DNA of 64,000 bases from Gautieria morchelliformis. Its lineage: Eukaryota; Basidiomycota; Agaricomycetes; Gomphales; Gomphaceae. This document shows positions 24,050 to 36,112 of this stretch, in pieces; the first letter of the stretch is position 1; every line of letters starts with the position of its first letter. The stretch is taken from assembly GCA_015179125.1 (NCBI GenBank), contig WHVA01000443.1, positions 31,070 through 95,069 on the forward strand, read 5' to 3'. The position numbers and the translations under genes are program-made. A model generated the notes under the pieces. The model made no database searches, had not been told where the DNA came from, and worked only from the letters and a program-made list of their open reading frames with translations.

Positions 24050-26285
24050 CTGGGTGTAGTACTTCCAAGTCAGTCAGCGCCTACGCTCGGAAACTCGTGA
24101 CGTTTACATAATAACAGTAGTCCCGGCCATCTCACACACTAGCCAATACGTGCCACTTCGCACCGGGTTACACATATCTCACAAATATCTCATCTTCGCG
24201 ATTCTCCACAAGCCGTGCGAGGTAAGACATGAGACTAATGTGTAGATAAATCATAGTTAGACAGCCATATGCCGCATGCGTGTCTGGGTTAGCAGTATAG
24301 CCTGCACCGCTGTTTGAAATCACCCCAAGCTGCCATCCACTGTCTTGTCCCTCACACTTAACCTTGCCTAGTAAGCCGTGCTCTTCCCGGAACCTCATAC
24401 CCGACCACGGGCATCCGGACAGCCGCTGAAGCAGACAAGAATATTTTATGCGCTCATGGTCGGCCGCGGGACGCGCGTACAGTACATATTTGGTACGAGA
24501 GTGCTGATTCTGACGGCGATTTGAGCTCACCCACTGTATATCTGTGGTAGTAGTCTGATTCTACATCACGGACTGGCGCAGTTTCCATATCGAGTGTCGA
24601 GGCAGGATCTCAAGGGCGCTGTTCCCACTGGGCGCTCGAAGCTTTAACTGCGGCTGGAATTCAGCATCGATGAAATACTGGTGGTTGGCTGCCGCCAATC
24701 ACGATTTCCGGCGACTGAGCTGAGTTGGGCGCTGTCTGGGCAGCTAACTTCAACCTCGTGACACTTAGGTACGGTACGCTCCCGGTATATCAGCGGGTAC
24801 CATCCCCTATCGAGCTATTGAGACATGGTCTCACCATCTGGTGCGTGCTTGTAGCTGGCGCCTCGTACATGTTGCGTGCCCCCGCGGCATTCACGCTAGT
24901 CATGATCACGAGAACGCGAAGCCTTGAGTATACTTCAGCACTGGCCCGATTAACGAATGTGGTCCATCCATCGGTGACACCGTACACATACCGTCGTGAT
25001 TGGGTGCATGACAGTGTCAAAGAATAATGCGGGACACATCGAAAACCCACACCACAACCTTGCACAAGCGTCGAGTTGGCCCATGCCTAATCAGTCGTAA
25101 CGCGCGTCTGAAGATCTAGCGTTCGAATAGGGGTCACCTTGGCTAAAGTGTTTGAGTCTGGAAGGCCTTCCCGGGCATAGCCTTACATCGGCGTGCCTGA
25201 ATTTGGCGTATTAGCGGTGATCAGGCAGCGTTTCTCTGAGCGTCCTTGATGCACGGGTACAGTTCCCGGTGTGCGTAAGAATGGAATGCCCTCAGAGCGC
25301 TCAAACTCAAGTACATGAGACAGTTCCTGCCACATTCGTCAAGTGAGTGGGAAATTTGAATCTGAGTTATTAGCGAAATGCCGTGCTGACGTGGTTAGCC
25401 AGACGTACCATGTCACATGTGTTGATACCAAGTAGTATGTTGCTGTGTTGAATGACTAAACTCATGCAAAAGTAGGCGTACCTGTAATGCTAAATGATCA
25501 TGGCGGGGCGAGTTATGACTGCGGCCTGTCGCGAGCCATGCTCGTTGCGTGTAAGGCACCGGCCACGTCAGCATGGACTCACTCACGATATTTTATAATT
25601 GATCTGACGAGACGAGACGTCTATGATTGAGATGTGTTTGTAATGAAGGCAAAGGGCCCTTACAATGGTAATAATATATTAATCAACGGACGTTTCAAAT
25701 TCAAATGACATCATGGTCTTGCGACACCGGCACCTCGATTCGAACTGTATCTTTTTCACAGAGTATAAGTGCCGCATCAAGCGTGAGTGACAGGCAGGTG
25801 GTATTGCCGCTATTGCTGCTGCGAAGCGCGGATTGCAGTCGAGGGGTCTCACAGTGGGACTCACCGTCGATCACAGTTTCTATATTCGACGATGAACTCG
25901 TTGCTACGGTGACAAGTTTCAATGGTCTCACATACCATCATGGACCCTGTATGGAAGCATTTCCTGCAACTGGCCCTGCTCGAAGGGACCAATAAGAATG
26001 GAAGGACCCTGCCGATCATCTTCCGCACCTTAGTTGCCGGCTGCGGTGTAAATGTAAATGACTGCCCCAACCATACTACTATACAATGTCTACGGGGTCA
26101 TGCCAGCGACAACATGAGGCAGAGGTATAACGACTGACAGCATGTTTATCGTACACCGATCCGGCGGAATGCTCGTGTTCGAGAGGCAAAGTTCGGGAGA
26201 ACTCCCGATGAGTTGAAATGATGGGTTGAAATGAGCCGGCGGGCGCTTGACTTCTGATGCGACTGGCCCGGCTGCCAGGAAGGCA
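24050..26285. other. No recognisable gene
   Basis: Only short, unrelated open frames are visible. Many stops in all frames and the lack of repeats suggest plain intergenic DNA or very old transposon remains. Confidence 0.35.
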
Positions 26286-26289
26286 GATA

Positions 26290-26999
26290 CTATCCACATG
26301 CGCACTTCTCGTTTCCCACTGCGACCTTGCTTTCGTGGATTTCCAGCGCATGAGTCTTAATGGCATACCCAGAAAAATGTATTTATCATGCGAGGAACCA
26401 CGCCTTTCTCGTAATGTGCTACGGCAAGTGGCACTGTGAGTCCTCGGAAAATCTGATGGGCGAAGAACACATGATCCGTGAGAAGCACGGCCTTGCTGAG
26501 ATCGCTTGCTCTGAGCTGTGAGCTATATTTGTGCGTACTGGCTATAACTCCAACGTCTACTGAGATTTTGGTTGGAACTCCAGTATCGATCATGAAGTTT
26601 ACCAGCTCATCGGTACTACAGCTCTGCATCTGGGCAGAAATGGAGACAGCGGACGGCCACCTGAAAAAAGCCACGGTTCCAGCTGCGCCGTCAGACCACC
26701 GATCCGGGACCAACGCATCAAAGTCGTCACAGAACCCTATCCTTCCGAAGTCAAGTAGACCCATATCTGAAGCAAGAGCTCGATCCGACGCGACGAATTG
26801 TCGGCCACTCAGAGATTCTCGAGGAGTTTCGGCTAGGCTTTCGTCACTGGCCTTGACGAAATGATTAGAACCTCTGTACTTACTGCTCACGGGCTTCAAT
26901 TGATCCGTCAGGCGATGCCCTCGGATCGGGCAGGAGGATGTAGTGGAAGGTTCCACGAGTCATTCTCGCGGTCACATTTACAAGTGGCACCATTGACAT
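26290..26999 (-). CDS. Plausible spliced gene of unknown function
   Basis: I do not recognise this protein. An ATG at 26999 lies about 20-35 bp from a TATATATATATAT run (27019-27033). Exon 1 (26999-26891) ends at GTGAGC. A 58 nt intron (26833-26890) ends CCTAG, and exon 2 (26832-26369) continues in frame for 154 codons. A second intron (26326-26368, GTATGC...CAAG) would give a short last exon ending at 26290; without it the frame stops at 26357. The product is about 200 residues with no signal peptide or membrane helix. Recognisable stretches are RMTRGTFHYILLPDP, GLLDFGRIGFCDDFDALVPD and DTGVPTKISVDVGVIAS. Good splice signals and a TATA box favour a real gene. Confidence 0.4.
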
Positions 27000-27018
27000 G
27001 CGTTAAGTTTTTGGGTTA

Positions 27019-27033
27019 CATATATATATATAC
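27019..27033 (-). promoter_or_regulatory. TATA-like run upstream of the orphan gene
   Basis: Alternating TA of about 14 bp, starting 20 bp upstream of the ATG at 26999. It could equally be a simple repeat. Confidence 0.35.
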
Positions 27034-27049
27034 AAGCGCACTGGGATGA

Positions 27050-30000
27050 TCTCAGATTCTTTATAAAGCTTCAATGGAGCCATATTCGCGAAAGCAGGGG
27101 AAATTTTCGGCAGATGGGCTGAACTTCCGCAGCTGGAAGAGAGTATCAATCAATGGCAACATAAATGGTCAACATCCAGATAGCAAGCAAATGATGTCAG
27201 CTGTGGCGTTGGCAAGTATAGGATTAGGAAAAACAAATAATGTCTCACCGAACTGCATTTTTGTCTACGACAACCAGCCTGATATCACGACGCGTCAGTG
27301 GCCATTAGGGTCGATCACAGTAGAAGGATTTGGAGGAGATTTGATGAGGATTTGAAGGAAGATTTGACTTTTTTACGAAAGCCCGATAATGCTTCGAAAG
27401 TCGGTTTTAACTGTGATTTACCTGTTTCGAAAATGGTTTTGAGATGATTTGAGAACGCTGGTGCCGTAAACGGCAGGGTGGCTCTCTCGCCGGTCTGTCA
27501 GCCGACGGTGGTTCTGCACTATAATGTATCCCTAAAAATACAAAGTAAGATCTTGAACCGGGGAACCATCATGATAGAATTCCCCAGGAACTGAGTCAAA
27601 GTGCCTGTCAGCATCCAGATCTCTATTGGTGTTACTAGGGCTTCCAGCATCCGACGAGTCGCTTGCATGCCCTGGTGCAGCCTGCACCGCTTCCGGTGAC
27701 CTCGACGTTGAACTCGACAGAGTTCCTTTTGCAAAAGGGTACGCAGAGGCATGGTTCCTTGTGCGGATGGATGATAGTGTGGGACTAGAATGCACTCATC
27801 TTTTACAGATTTTATTTCGAGCTCCGGACTAACCCTACCTGTTGTCCTGTGCAGGACTAGACAAAGAGCTAATGTCATTTCAACTTCCACAGAGTTATAT
27901 AAGCTTGTTCTTTCCCTGCAGTCACATCTTCATCACCCAAACCACAGCGTCGAGGCGTTGCTGCTACGCGCAGAAAGAAGTTTGTGGGAAGACAGGACAA
28001 ACCACATGAGATTCGGTAGAATGAGTTGGCAACTGGGCGAATACCACGAGATAGATAACACCCTTGCGTATGGAAACGTGAAGCGTTCGAGTTGACGCTA
28101 GCCATTAGGTATCGACACAACAGGGGTGCAAACACCCTAGCTTCGTCGTAGTCTTAATGCGTCAAGTTCCAAGATCAGGTGGGTCGACCAAAGCACCAGT
28201 ATCTCACGGGCTCTCATAGCGGTGTCCGGATCAGGAGCATGCGCCGGAGCTGGTGAAGTCGACGGTCCGGAGACGTCGGATGCTTACATCCACAAGCAAT
28301 AAACATATCACCCACAGTATCCTTGAACGATTATACTGTACCGTTTCGACCATACGCTCAGGATCTTCAAGGTAAGCTCGCCAATCGCCGGGACCTGGCA
28401 CAAGGGCTTCTGGTCACGATCTCGTCGGGTTCACCACGAAATGGCGTGGGGGGCACTTTGGAGATTTAGAGTATGATTTGGGATCAGCCGCCTAGAGGGT
28501 AACGTGAATCTACAGACGTCGGTTAGTATGCGCAGAGTCAGGAGGCGGCGAAGTGTAGCGCACGGTCTGCAGCAGCGAATTCGCTTTCAAGGGCACATGT
28601 ATTTAGAAATCCAGGGGTGAATTTCTCCATATGAGGATGGTATACCTGTAATAAGAAAAGCCGGGGATATTTCAAACGCGGATTAGTTTGGAAAGCATGC
28701 AGACGACTAGGTGCCTTGGCGGGGGGGATGTCACTTGCTGTTGCGTAACTCAATTGTGAGTTGGACTGAAGTTATTAATCACCCACCGACCGGAGATTTA
28801 AGGCTATCGTGCTCAAGAAACCTGTCATTCATGGCAACGGGGCATTCGAGACACTATTCCCGTACTTACAACATTGTCGGAGGGATACGACGAGCAGCCT
28901 ACCCAGACATGATTGTAGACACCAGAAGTGAATATGCTGTACATGTCGGCACGGCACCGTCTTAAGCGCGTCATTTGTCTGGCCCTGTCGAAGTGCTTAT
29001 TTTCAACCTCAACGAGCCGACGCCAATGACTGTCCGCTGTGCAAGGCTGTGGAAATCAGAGGGTACGAGAAGACGCGTGTAATTCGACCACAAATATAAC
29101 GCAGTGCTGGTTGGGGGCAGTAGGCGGCGAGGGGTAGAGGTGAATGGGGTGTGGTAGCACAAGCTGGTTGGAGAGGATGGCGAGCGGCAGCGGCCAGAGC
29201 GGGCGCTGGCAAGGGGGGGAAAGGGTGTGGGAGGGAGAGCAACGGTAAGATACACCGGATATCCCCGGGAAGGAGCGGCGCGTGCTGGCACGCGACAGGC
29301 AATACTAGCACTAGAGGTGAGCGGAGGATGGTGGGAGAGGACGAGGATGGGCAGCGCAATGCGGGTCAGTTGGAGACCGCCAGACACGGCGCAAGGGACG
29401 TCCGATTGCCAAAGATTTGATTTGATTTGAGAAGTAGCACACGGATTGCGGGATAGCGGGAGGCGGCGCGAGATAGTGGCCAGCGCACGAGTTGACGCGG
29501 TGCTAACAAGGGTGGACAGTGGGATGCAGCGCGGAACGCGAGTGGACAGCGCAGGAGCCCGCGGGAGCTAGACAGCATTGGGCGGTGCATCGGGGGAACG
29601 ACAGAGTGATGGGCGATACGGTGGGTTGCTAAGAGACTACATAGGGAATGCGCTGAATACGAGCCTTGCGAGGGCGTGTGACTCTCAGTCACCCGTCACA
29701 CAGTCCTGCAACTCACGACATGGGTATGTAGCCGGTTGCCTCTGAGACACGGACCAGCTGTACTTACAAGACGTACTTACGGAGACGGAGCCACACCGAC
29801 CGGCGCTTCACGGACGCCGGGAACACGTGGGAGCTGCAGGCTTCGGTGTGAGTGCCATATTATGTCTTCGATGACAGGTCCGCAGTGCCGAGTGCCATGC
29901 GGCGCCTCTGGTCGTCGTTTTCTGCCTACCACCCACCTTGAACACTGCGAACAATGAACAACGTTAAGGGCAATGATAAGGGCACAGTAGCGTGAGTCCA

Positions 30001-30070
30001 CGATCACTTTTCTAGTGAGCCAACCGCTCACTCTCCAGCCCGAAGTATTCCTGCAGCAATCAAAGTTGCA
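27050..30070. other. No recognisable gene
   Basis: Scattered short frames on both strands, none with motifs. The G/A-rich + strand around 29.1-29.6 kb makes serine- and proline-rich minus-strand frames that look like composition artefacts. The right part is the 5' flank of the NLR-type gene. Confidence 0.35.
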
Positions 30071-30073
30071 GGG

Positions 30074-33000
30074 ATGTCTCTTTCGTCTGCGCTGTCCATC
30101 GTATGCTGATCCTTGACGGTCGACCACAGACTTGAAATGCAATCACAATCCCAATATCGGACTGTTCGGCAAACGTCCTGGCAAATATTACGTGAAACTC
30201 TTTGTCCATGAGGATGTCAGGGAGACTGCCGTAGCTGCGAGAGGCAATACTGCCTCATGGGATGAGTCATTCTATTTGTGCGTTTAATTCCAGTGTTATC
30301 TTCACGTAGATGTTAAGTCCATGCCCAGCAACGACTTGAATGGGGGTTCCGTATTAGGCATCGAAGTCTATAGCCATCGTACATTTGGTAGTGATGAGTA
30401 CATCGGCGGTGCGAAGGAACGGATTTTGTTGCTGCTTGAGGAAGCAGCAACTGGAGGTCAGTCCCTTTCGCCCATCGACGGAATGCACGTAATGTCATAC
30501 AGGGGGTGCTAGTTTCTAAACATCGAACCCAGCAGCCGTTGCTCCGAAACTGCGAAAACCGGATAAGGGAGGGAACATGCATGATGTTCAGACTGTCCTA
30601 GAGTTCACCCTCACGTCTTTCGGGACGTCCGACGAGGCGCAGGAAGGCCAGTTGAACGAAGCAGCCAGCAACGCGAAAGTGGTCGATAGTATGAACCCAG
30701 CGCCGTCCAGAATTATTGAAGCAGGGAATGTGGTCGACGGCATCTTTTCCGCCACCAATAATACTGTCATCCCGACAATGGCGGCTTGGGACCCACTCCT
30801 GGACAAGATCAAGCTGTTTACCGAGATCGTGGACGGGATCTCCGAGGTATGGTTCAAACGTCGGCGGTCTCCCGGGTCATCTCATGTACATGGTTTGCTT
30901 GATTCTAGGTCCATCCTTACGCGAAAATGGCATGGTCTATCCTGTCTAGTGTGCCAAAGGTAGATCTATCCCATGCACCAGCTGAATTGGCATATCTGAT
31001 GTCGGGCCCAGACGATCATTGCTCAGAGGGACCGGGATAATAGCATCAATGAGCTGGCGAAACTCATTGGAGACACCTATGCGTTCGTCCACTTGGCAGA
31101 GCCGTTGAAGGAAATTGAATCGCAAAAGCCACTTATCATATCCTTGACGAGTCAAACGCTTGAGTGTAGTTACTTTATTCGCGGCTATGCCAAAGACACG
31201 AACTTCTGTATGTTGGACCCAGTGTATCAGGTGGCCGTACTGATGTTCTTTGTTCAGGGAAAAGAACCGCGAAAAAAACTATGGTCGGATGTCGACACCA
31301 CAGTCACACAATACCGGCAAACCTTCAACACGCTCAGGGTGGCGTTACAGGAACACGCCGTCATTCATACCGAAATCAAAGTACTACGTGTTCTGGAGGC
31401 TGTCGGGGACATCTGTGAGTTTTCTGGTTTGAGGCCTTTCCCGAGCCTAATACACCTTGCAACCAGCTGAAGCAGTTCTGCTGCTTGACATGCCCTATGC
31501 AGCGGGAGCTGGATGCGATCCTAAAAAAGGCTGTTTGCCGGGTACTCGCGAGAAAGTTATTGGGGAGATCTGCGATTGGGCCAACCAGGATAGCGACGAT
31601 GCTCCTCGGATATTTTTCTTGAATGATGTTGCGGGTTCCGGCAAGTCTGCGATTGCTCACGAGGTCGCTCGACGATTTGATAAACTCAAACGTCTCGGAT
31701 CGTCATACTGTTTTGATCGCAATCATCCGGCATATCGATCCCCCGACAATAACTTTAGCACCATTGCTCGTGATCTGGCTGATCTGGACCCACAACGCAA
31801 AGCATCTTTGGTGAAAGTGGTCGGAGAGCAGACAGCCCTTCGGACTACACGTGTACCTCATCAGCAGTTCCAGAAGTTCATTCTAGACGTCGCGCATGGG
31901 CTAACGACGGTCGGACCAACGGTGATCGTTATTGATGCATTGGATGAGAGCGGAGACATGAAATCTCGCCAGGGTCTCTTGTCTGTCCTTGGCAACGAAG
32001 CTGCAGAACTTCCGTGTTCTTATCACCTCCCGTGCCGAACAAGACATCCAGGCCGCCCTTCTTGGGAAGCAGCACGTGCTTTCCAGGTCCCTAAAGGATA
32101 TTGACCCGAACCCTGCCGATGCCGTCGCCCGCTTTGTGAAAGATGAACTTGGTAACATTCCGGCCCTCGAGCGCAAATGGCCCAACAATGGCTGGTGTCG
32201 ATTATTAGTGGAGAAATATGAAGGTCACTTTCAATGGGCGTCCACGGCTTGTCGATTTGTCAAAGGCGATGGGAAGGGTCAACTGGAGGAACTTGTAGTC
32301 AAGAACCTCCGTGGGATGGATAACCTGTATCTCGGTATTCTCAAGCAGATATTCGGGGATGGCGGTCAAGCATCGCTTTCACTTGGTGATGGGCTGCATC
32401 ATGACTGCCAGAGAACCGCTCTCGATGTCTACCCTGCGGAAGCTGTGCCATGGAGTCGGGTCGGGTACCGAGGTTCATGCTATTGTTGGCCCCATGGGCG
32501 CGCTGTTGAGCCTTCCTATTCGAGAATCTGACCCAATCAGCCTGCTGCACACCTCTTTTCGTCACTTCTTGACAGATCGCAACTGGAGTGAAGCATACTA
32601 CATCGATACACCTTCACACCATGACGGCCTTGCACTCTCATGCTTGCGCGTGATGATGGAAGAACTTTGTTTTAACATTTGTCAGCTTGAAAATTCACAT
32701 CTGCTCAACGATGATGTCGTCGACCTGGAGACACGGACCAAGAGGTATATATCCCCACAACTTTCCTACTCTTGCCGTTTTTGGGCGGACCATGTTCGCG
32801 CCACCACCTTTACGCCGGGTATAGGTGCAAAGGTTAAGGAGTTCTTCGAGACTAAGGTACTCTACTGGCTGGAAGTTTTGAGTTTGATCAAGAAGGTACC
32901 CGATGCTTCAGCCGCGCTCTCGTCGATAATGGTCTGGAGTCAGGTGAGTGCCCAAGTGGGTCTGAGCTCCGACGGGAGTCTAATGAACTTCAGGATAATG

Positions 33001-33473
33001 ACATTACAACATTCGGAACGGATACCCAATTTTGTAGGTGCGTTTGGGAGTGTAATCTCCCAGAGTGCGCCCCATCTCTATTTATTGGCACTCCCGTTTG
33101 CACCTGAAAGGTCGAAACTATGCGAGACTTACCTCCCACGATTTCCACGACTACTCCGCATCGAGACCAGGAAAGCGACGGCGTGGCCACCTATTCAAAC
33201 CGTTTTGGTGGGTCACGTCGGTGGCGTTCTCGCAGGACGGCAAGCGCATCGTCTCCGGTCTTATGACACGACGGTCCGTGTGTGGAATGCAGCCACAGGG
33301 GAGGCCATTTCAGCTCCATTCGAAGGCACACCTTGTCGGTCAGGTCGGTGGCGTTCTCGCAGGATGGCAAGCACATCGTCTCTGTGTCTGATGACAAGAT
33401 GATCCGTGTGTGGAATGCAGACACCAGGGAGGTCATTTCAATCCCATTCATAAGTCAATCCCTTAGTCCGTAG
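30074..33473 (+). pseudogene. C2-NACHT-WD40 (NLR-type) gene, broken
   Basis: A C2-like module comes first (YYVKLFVHE, ASWDESF, LGIEVYSHRTFGSDEYIGGAKE, 30.1-30.45 kb), with introns at GTGCGT and GTCAGT donors. A helical linker follows (30.6-31.4 kb). The NACHT NTPase then starts near 31.47 kb, with Walker A VAGSGKSAI around 31643 and Walker B VIVIDALDE around 31921-31948. About two WD40 units follow ([18 protein letters not shown]). NACHT-WD40 proteins are STAND receptors, in fungi often linked to allorecognition or defence. Here the frame shifts near 31990, again between 32.3 and 32.5 kb, and again in the WD40 part. The WD40 array is cut short 42 bp before the Helitron end at 33516. The gene is a pseudogene of a family common in Agaricomycetes. 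Confidence 0.8.
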
Positions 33474-33515
33474 CTGTTACATTGATTTGTTGGAACATGT
33501 TAAAATCTGATAATA

Positions 33516-33546
33516 CTAGCCAATAGACCCGTGCTTCGCACCGATG
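33516..33546 (-). other. Helitron 1 3' terminal hairpin and CTAG end
   Basis: The minus strand reads CGGTGCGAAGCACGGG, then TCTATTGG, then CTAG at 33519-33516, then host T. A short GC-rich stem-loop about ten bases from CTRR is the standard Helitron terminator. Confidence 0.75.
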
Positions 33547-33762
33547 TTAGAGATGGAATAAAGTATAATTACTAGTCATGAAAGTGAATGTATTGGTTAT
33601 ATAAGTCATTCTATATGAAGAGTCAAAATCATAATATTTAGCAATGTTTCTATTAAGATTCTTGATGATAAATATCAAAACTGTAGAAATTAAGCTTTTA
33701 AACAAAGCTTGTACACTATCTTATGACTCATAGATTACCTCACCAAGTTGTAAAACATAATA

Positions 33763-33833
33763 GACCAAATAGCTTAGTTGGTAAAGCACCCTATATACTA
33801 ATGGGGTCCCAGGTTTGAATCCTGGTCTGGTTA
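33763..33833 (+). ncRNA. tRNA-like / SINE-head-like sequence with boxes A and B
   Basis: The sequence folds as a tRNA: a seven-pair acceptor with one mismatch (33763-33769 with 33826-33832), a D stem GCTT/AAGC with loop AGTTGGTA, and a perfect T arm CCAGG-TTTGAAT-CCTGG. Box A (TAGCTTAGTTGG) and box B (GGTTTGAATCC) fit the RNA polymerase III consensus. The anticodon arm is irregular: CCCTA/TGGGG leaves an eight-base loop and a two-base variable region. No T-run terminator follows. It is therefore more likely a tRNA pseudogene or SINE head than a working tRNA. It lies inside Helitron 1. Confidence 0.5.
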
Positions 33834-33842
33834 ATCGAAAAT

Positions 33843-34459
33843 TTAAACGGGGTTTGTAGTACTTCTGAGTATATGCTTAAGCATATACTTGACAATGTCA
33901 CAGACCTCCTTTGAACCTTCTATGATTTTTAATGGTCTATATAAAATAATAGGAGTTCGATGTCTCCTTTCATTATTTGTTTTGTAGACCTTCATCCTTC
34001 CATCCTGTAGTACAAGTATGCCATAGACGGTAATTGTCTCTTGTGGTTGAGAGTTAGAATATAAGGCAATCATCATGCCTTTTATCAGACTATCATATAT
34101 ACAGCATTCATTACATTTATCATATCCTACAACTAATGGATACTTTATTTTACCATCCAATATAACCTTTGCAACAATTATACAATGGGAATCGGGACTT
34201 AACACCCATTCCAAAACCCTAAAACCTGAGATGCTGCCTATTATTAGATTATACAGCTCATCAGAACCATAGTGATTTGGAAGGGTAAGCCATTGTGCAC
34301 TAGAAACTGACCATTGTTCAAAGAATCATGTTTGTCAATACAGAAGGAGACTTCTATATTTATTATCAGATCTCCTATTTTAACAACAGACCTGTCTCCG
34401 GTTGCCTTGGTACTACCAAAAAAGGCAGATCTCTTACGAACAATGCTTTTGATAACCAT
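33843..34459 (-). pseudogene. AT-rich cargo gene of unknown function, one frameshift
   Basis: I do not recognise this protein. Two overlapping frames on the minus strand (34459-34244 and 34340-33843 region) read as one protein of about 200 residues if a single shift near 34275 is allowed: QFLVHNGLP continues as NHYGSDELYNLIIGS in the second frame. It is rich in isoleucine, lysine and serine, with no signal peptide. Motif-like stretches are KIGDLIINIEVSFCIDKHDS and KVILDGKIKYPLVVGYDKC. Base composition matches the rest of the Helitron cargo and differs from host genes. Confidence 0.4.
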
Positions 34460-34499
34460 GGTTCATCTATATGAATTGACAACTTTGTGAAATCAGTTT

Positions 34500-35061
34500 T
34501 TATGTAGTATGTCATGGTATTATATCATCAAACCTGATAGAAATACATTTATCTACATGCCCGTAGTCGCTTAGTGTATAATATTATGTCATTCTGTGAT
34601 AATAGGCACTAAAAAAATATTATCTACAGCGCTAAGATACTCTTTACTATCAAACAAGGCCATGCAAAAAGGTATGTTAATGAACTCTAGATAAGAAAGA
34701 AACCCTTACACATATCAGCAGACACCAACACATATACAGTAACTGAACATGACAGTGTCTTACTGTTTGATATTATTGCCGTTGGGTCACGTATTCCTCC
34801 ACCTCATGAAAAGAGGACTACCACGATTTATAAGAAATGTCAGTCCGAAATTTTAGGTTCTTCACACTGACTGATCTCATAATTAGCTACTTACAAGCTG
34901 AAATATATGGCAAAAGGCATACAAAAAAGAGTCAAGTCTATTCTGCGATTGTAGATAATAATCATATGATTCTATAACTAATAGAGGGTAGGAGCCGAAT
35001 CCTGTCAAAACAAAAAGTGAATACAAACTGAGTTTAATATAATATACAAGCTGGATCAACA
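34500..35061. other. AT-rich non-coding spacer
   Basis: No open frame of note between the minus-strand orphan gene and the small plus-strand gene at 35062. It probably holds the promoter of the latter. Confidence 0.4.
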
Positions 35062-35274
35062 ATGCTATATATCCCTACAGTAGGAGATAAAGTGACATTT
35101 ATACATCCAATGACTGGGGAGGAGATGAAGGGTGTTGTGACAGCAGTAGATATTCTAGGGAGCACAGCAACTATCCTTTATGATAAAATGGGGCCAATAT
35201 GTGGGCCTTTTCAGTTAATTTCTCGAATACCAATAAACCAAAATTTTGAAGCACTAAAACAAATAATTGACTAG
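35062..35274 (+). CDS. Small beta-rich protein of unknown function
   Basis: An ATG-started 70-codon frame encodes VGDKVTFIHPMTGEEMKGVV and later ATILYDKMGPICGPFQLI. The alternation suggests a small SH3-like or KOW/Tudor-like barrel, but that is a guess from pattern only. It precedes the nuclease-like gene at 35452 on the same strand by about 180 bp and shares its AT-rich composition, so both may have been captured together. Confidence 0.4.
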   Translation: MLYIPTVGDKVTFIHPMTGEEMKGVVTAVDILGSTATILYDKMGPICGPFQLISRIPINQNFEALKQIID

Positions 35275-35451
35275 ACTAACCCTGTTTATATACTAGAAAA
35301 GAATAAAATTTTCAGGTTGGTGAGCTTTGAAAAACCTCTTTATACAACTATATTTTTGTAAGGTGATAAGCTATATAAAATGTTATCACAATATGTATCA
35401 TTTTTCAAATATATTGAATGATAAGAGTAGAGTGTTTTGTAGAAGATAGAG

Positions 35452-36079
35452 ATGGATATAAAGGCTCTTTTGAGAACCTCTATTGAAGTTGCTATAGACC
35501 AGTATACTAATTCCAATAACTTGGAGTGCTACTGGTATGCTCCTTGGACCATAATTCTCATGGGTTGCTTTGCCAATAGTATGATAATAACTCCTCAACA
35601 TGCATTTGTTTATGCTGTTGAAAATAGAGATGGAGAGGATAATGTAAGACATTTAATCCCTGATTTTACTGTTACTAAATATACTAAGAATAATAACACT
35701 ATAAATAGTACTACATTTTTAATAGTGGAAATAAAAAGAAGTGTTAAAGCTACAGAAGAACTTGAAATGATCTTCAAGGATACTCAGGAGCAACTGATAA
35801 ATCAGGTGACAGTACTATTCCTAGATACCAATTATGAAAGTGTATATGGTATAGCTGCTATAGGGGAATATTGGAGACTTATTAAATATAAAAATTTAAA
35901 TCATAAGCAGAAACCCCAAAAACCTAGAAGTTCTTGGGATAGTGAGAGTTATGGTAAAAAAGTAGAGGTAGTAAAAATAGTACAGTATATGGACCTTTTG
36001 ATATTTATATTTACAGGGGTACATATAAGGAGGATCTTGGTAAGTTGAAAAGATTGGTTATGTGCTTAGAAACAAATTG
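35452..36079 (+). pseudogene. PD-(D/E)XK nuclease-like protein, frameshifted near its end
   Basis: An ATG at 35452 opens about 180 residues. The core reads LIPDFTV, then after about 20 residues FLIVEIKRS, which fits the PD...ExK catalytic signature (D about residue 69, E and K about residues 92-94). It is followed by a helix ending EQLINQVTVLF and by YGIAAIGEYWRLIKY. Proteins of this pattern are frequent, often transposon-linked, in Agaricomycetes. Near 35985 the frame must shift for the tail (PFDIYIYRGTYKEDLGKLKR) to be read to TGA at about 36079. Without the shift the frame ends at 36048. Substrate and role are unknown. Confidence 0.55.
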
Positions 36080-36112
36080 ATATATCAACAATTCTTTAAA
36101 AGGATATTAGAT

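Noticed and set aside
33763..33833. A functional tRNA gene
   Set aside because: The anticodon arm cannot form a normal 5-bp stem with a 7-base loop, the variable region is too short, and no T-run terminator follows.
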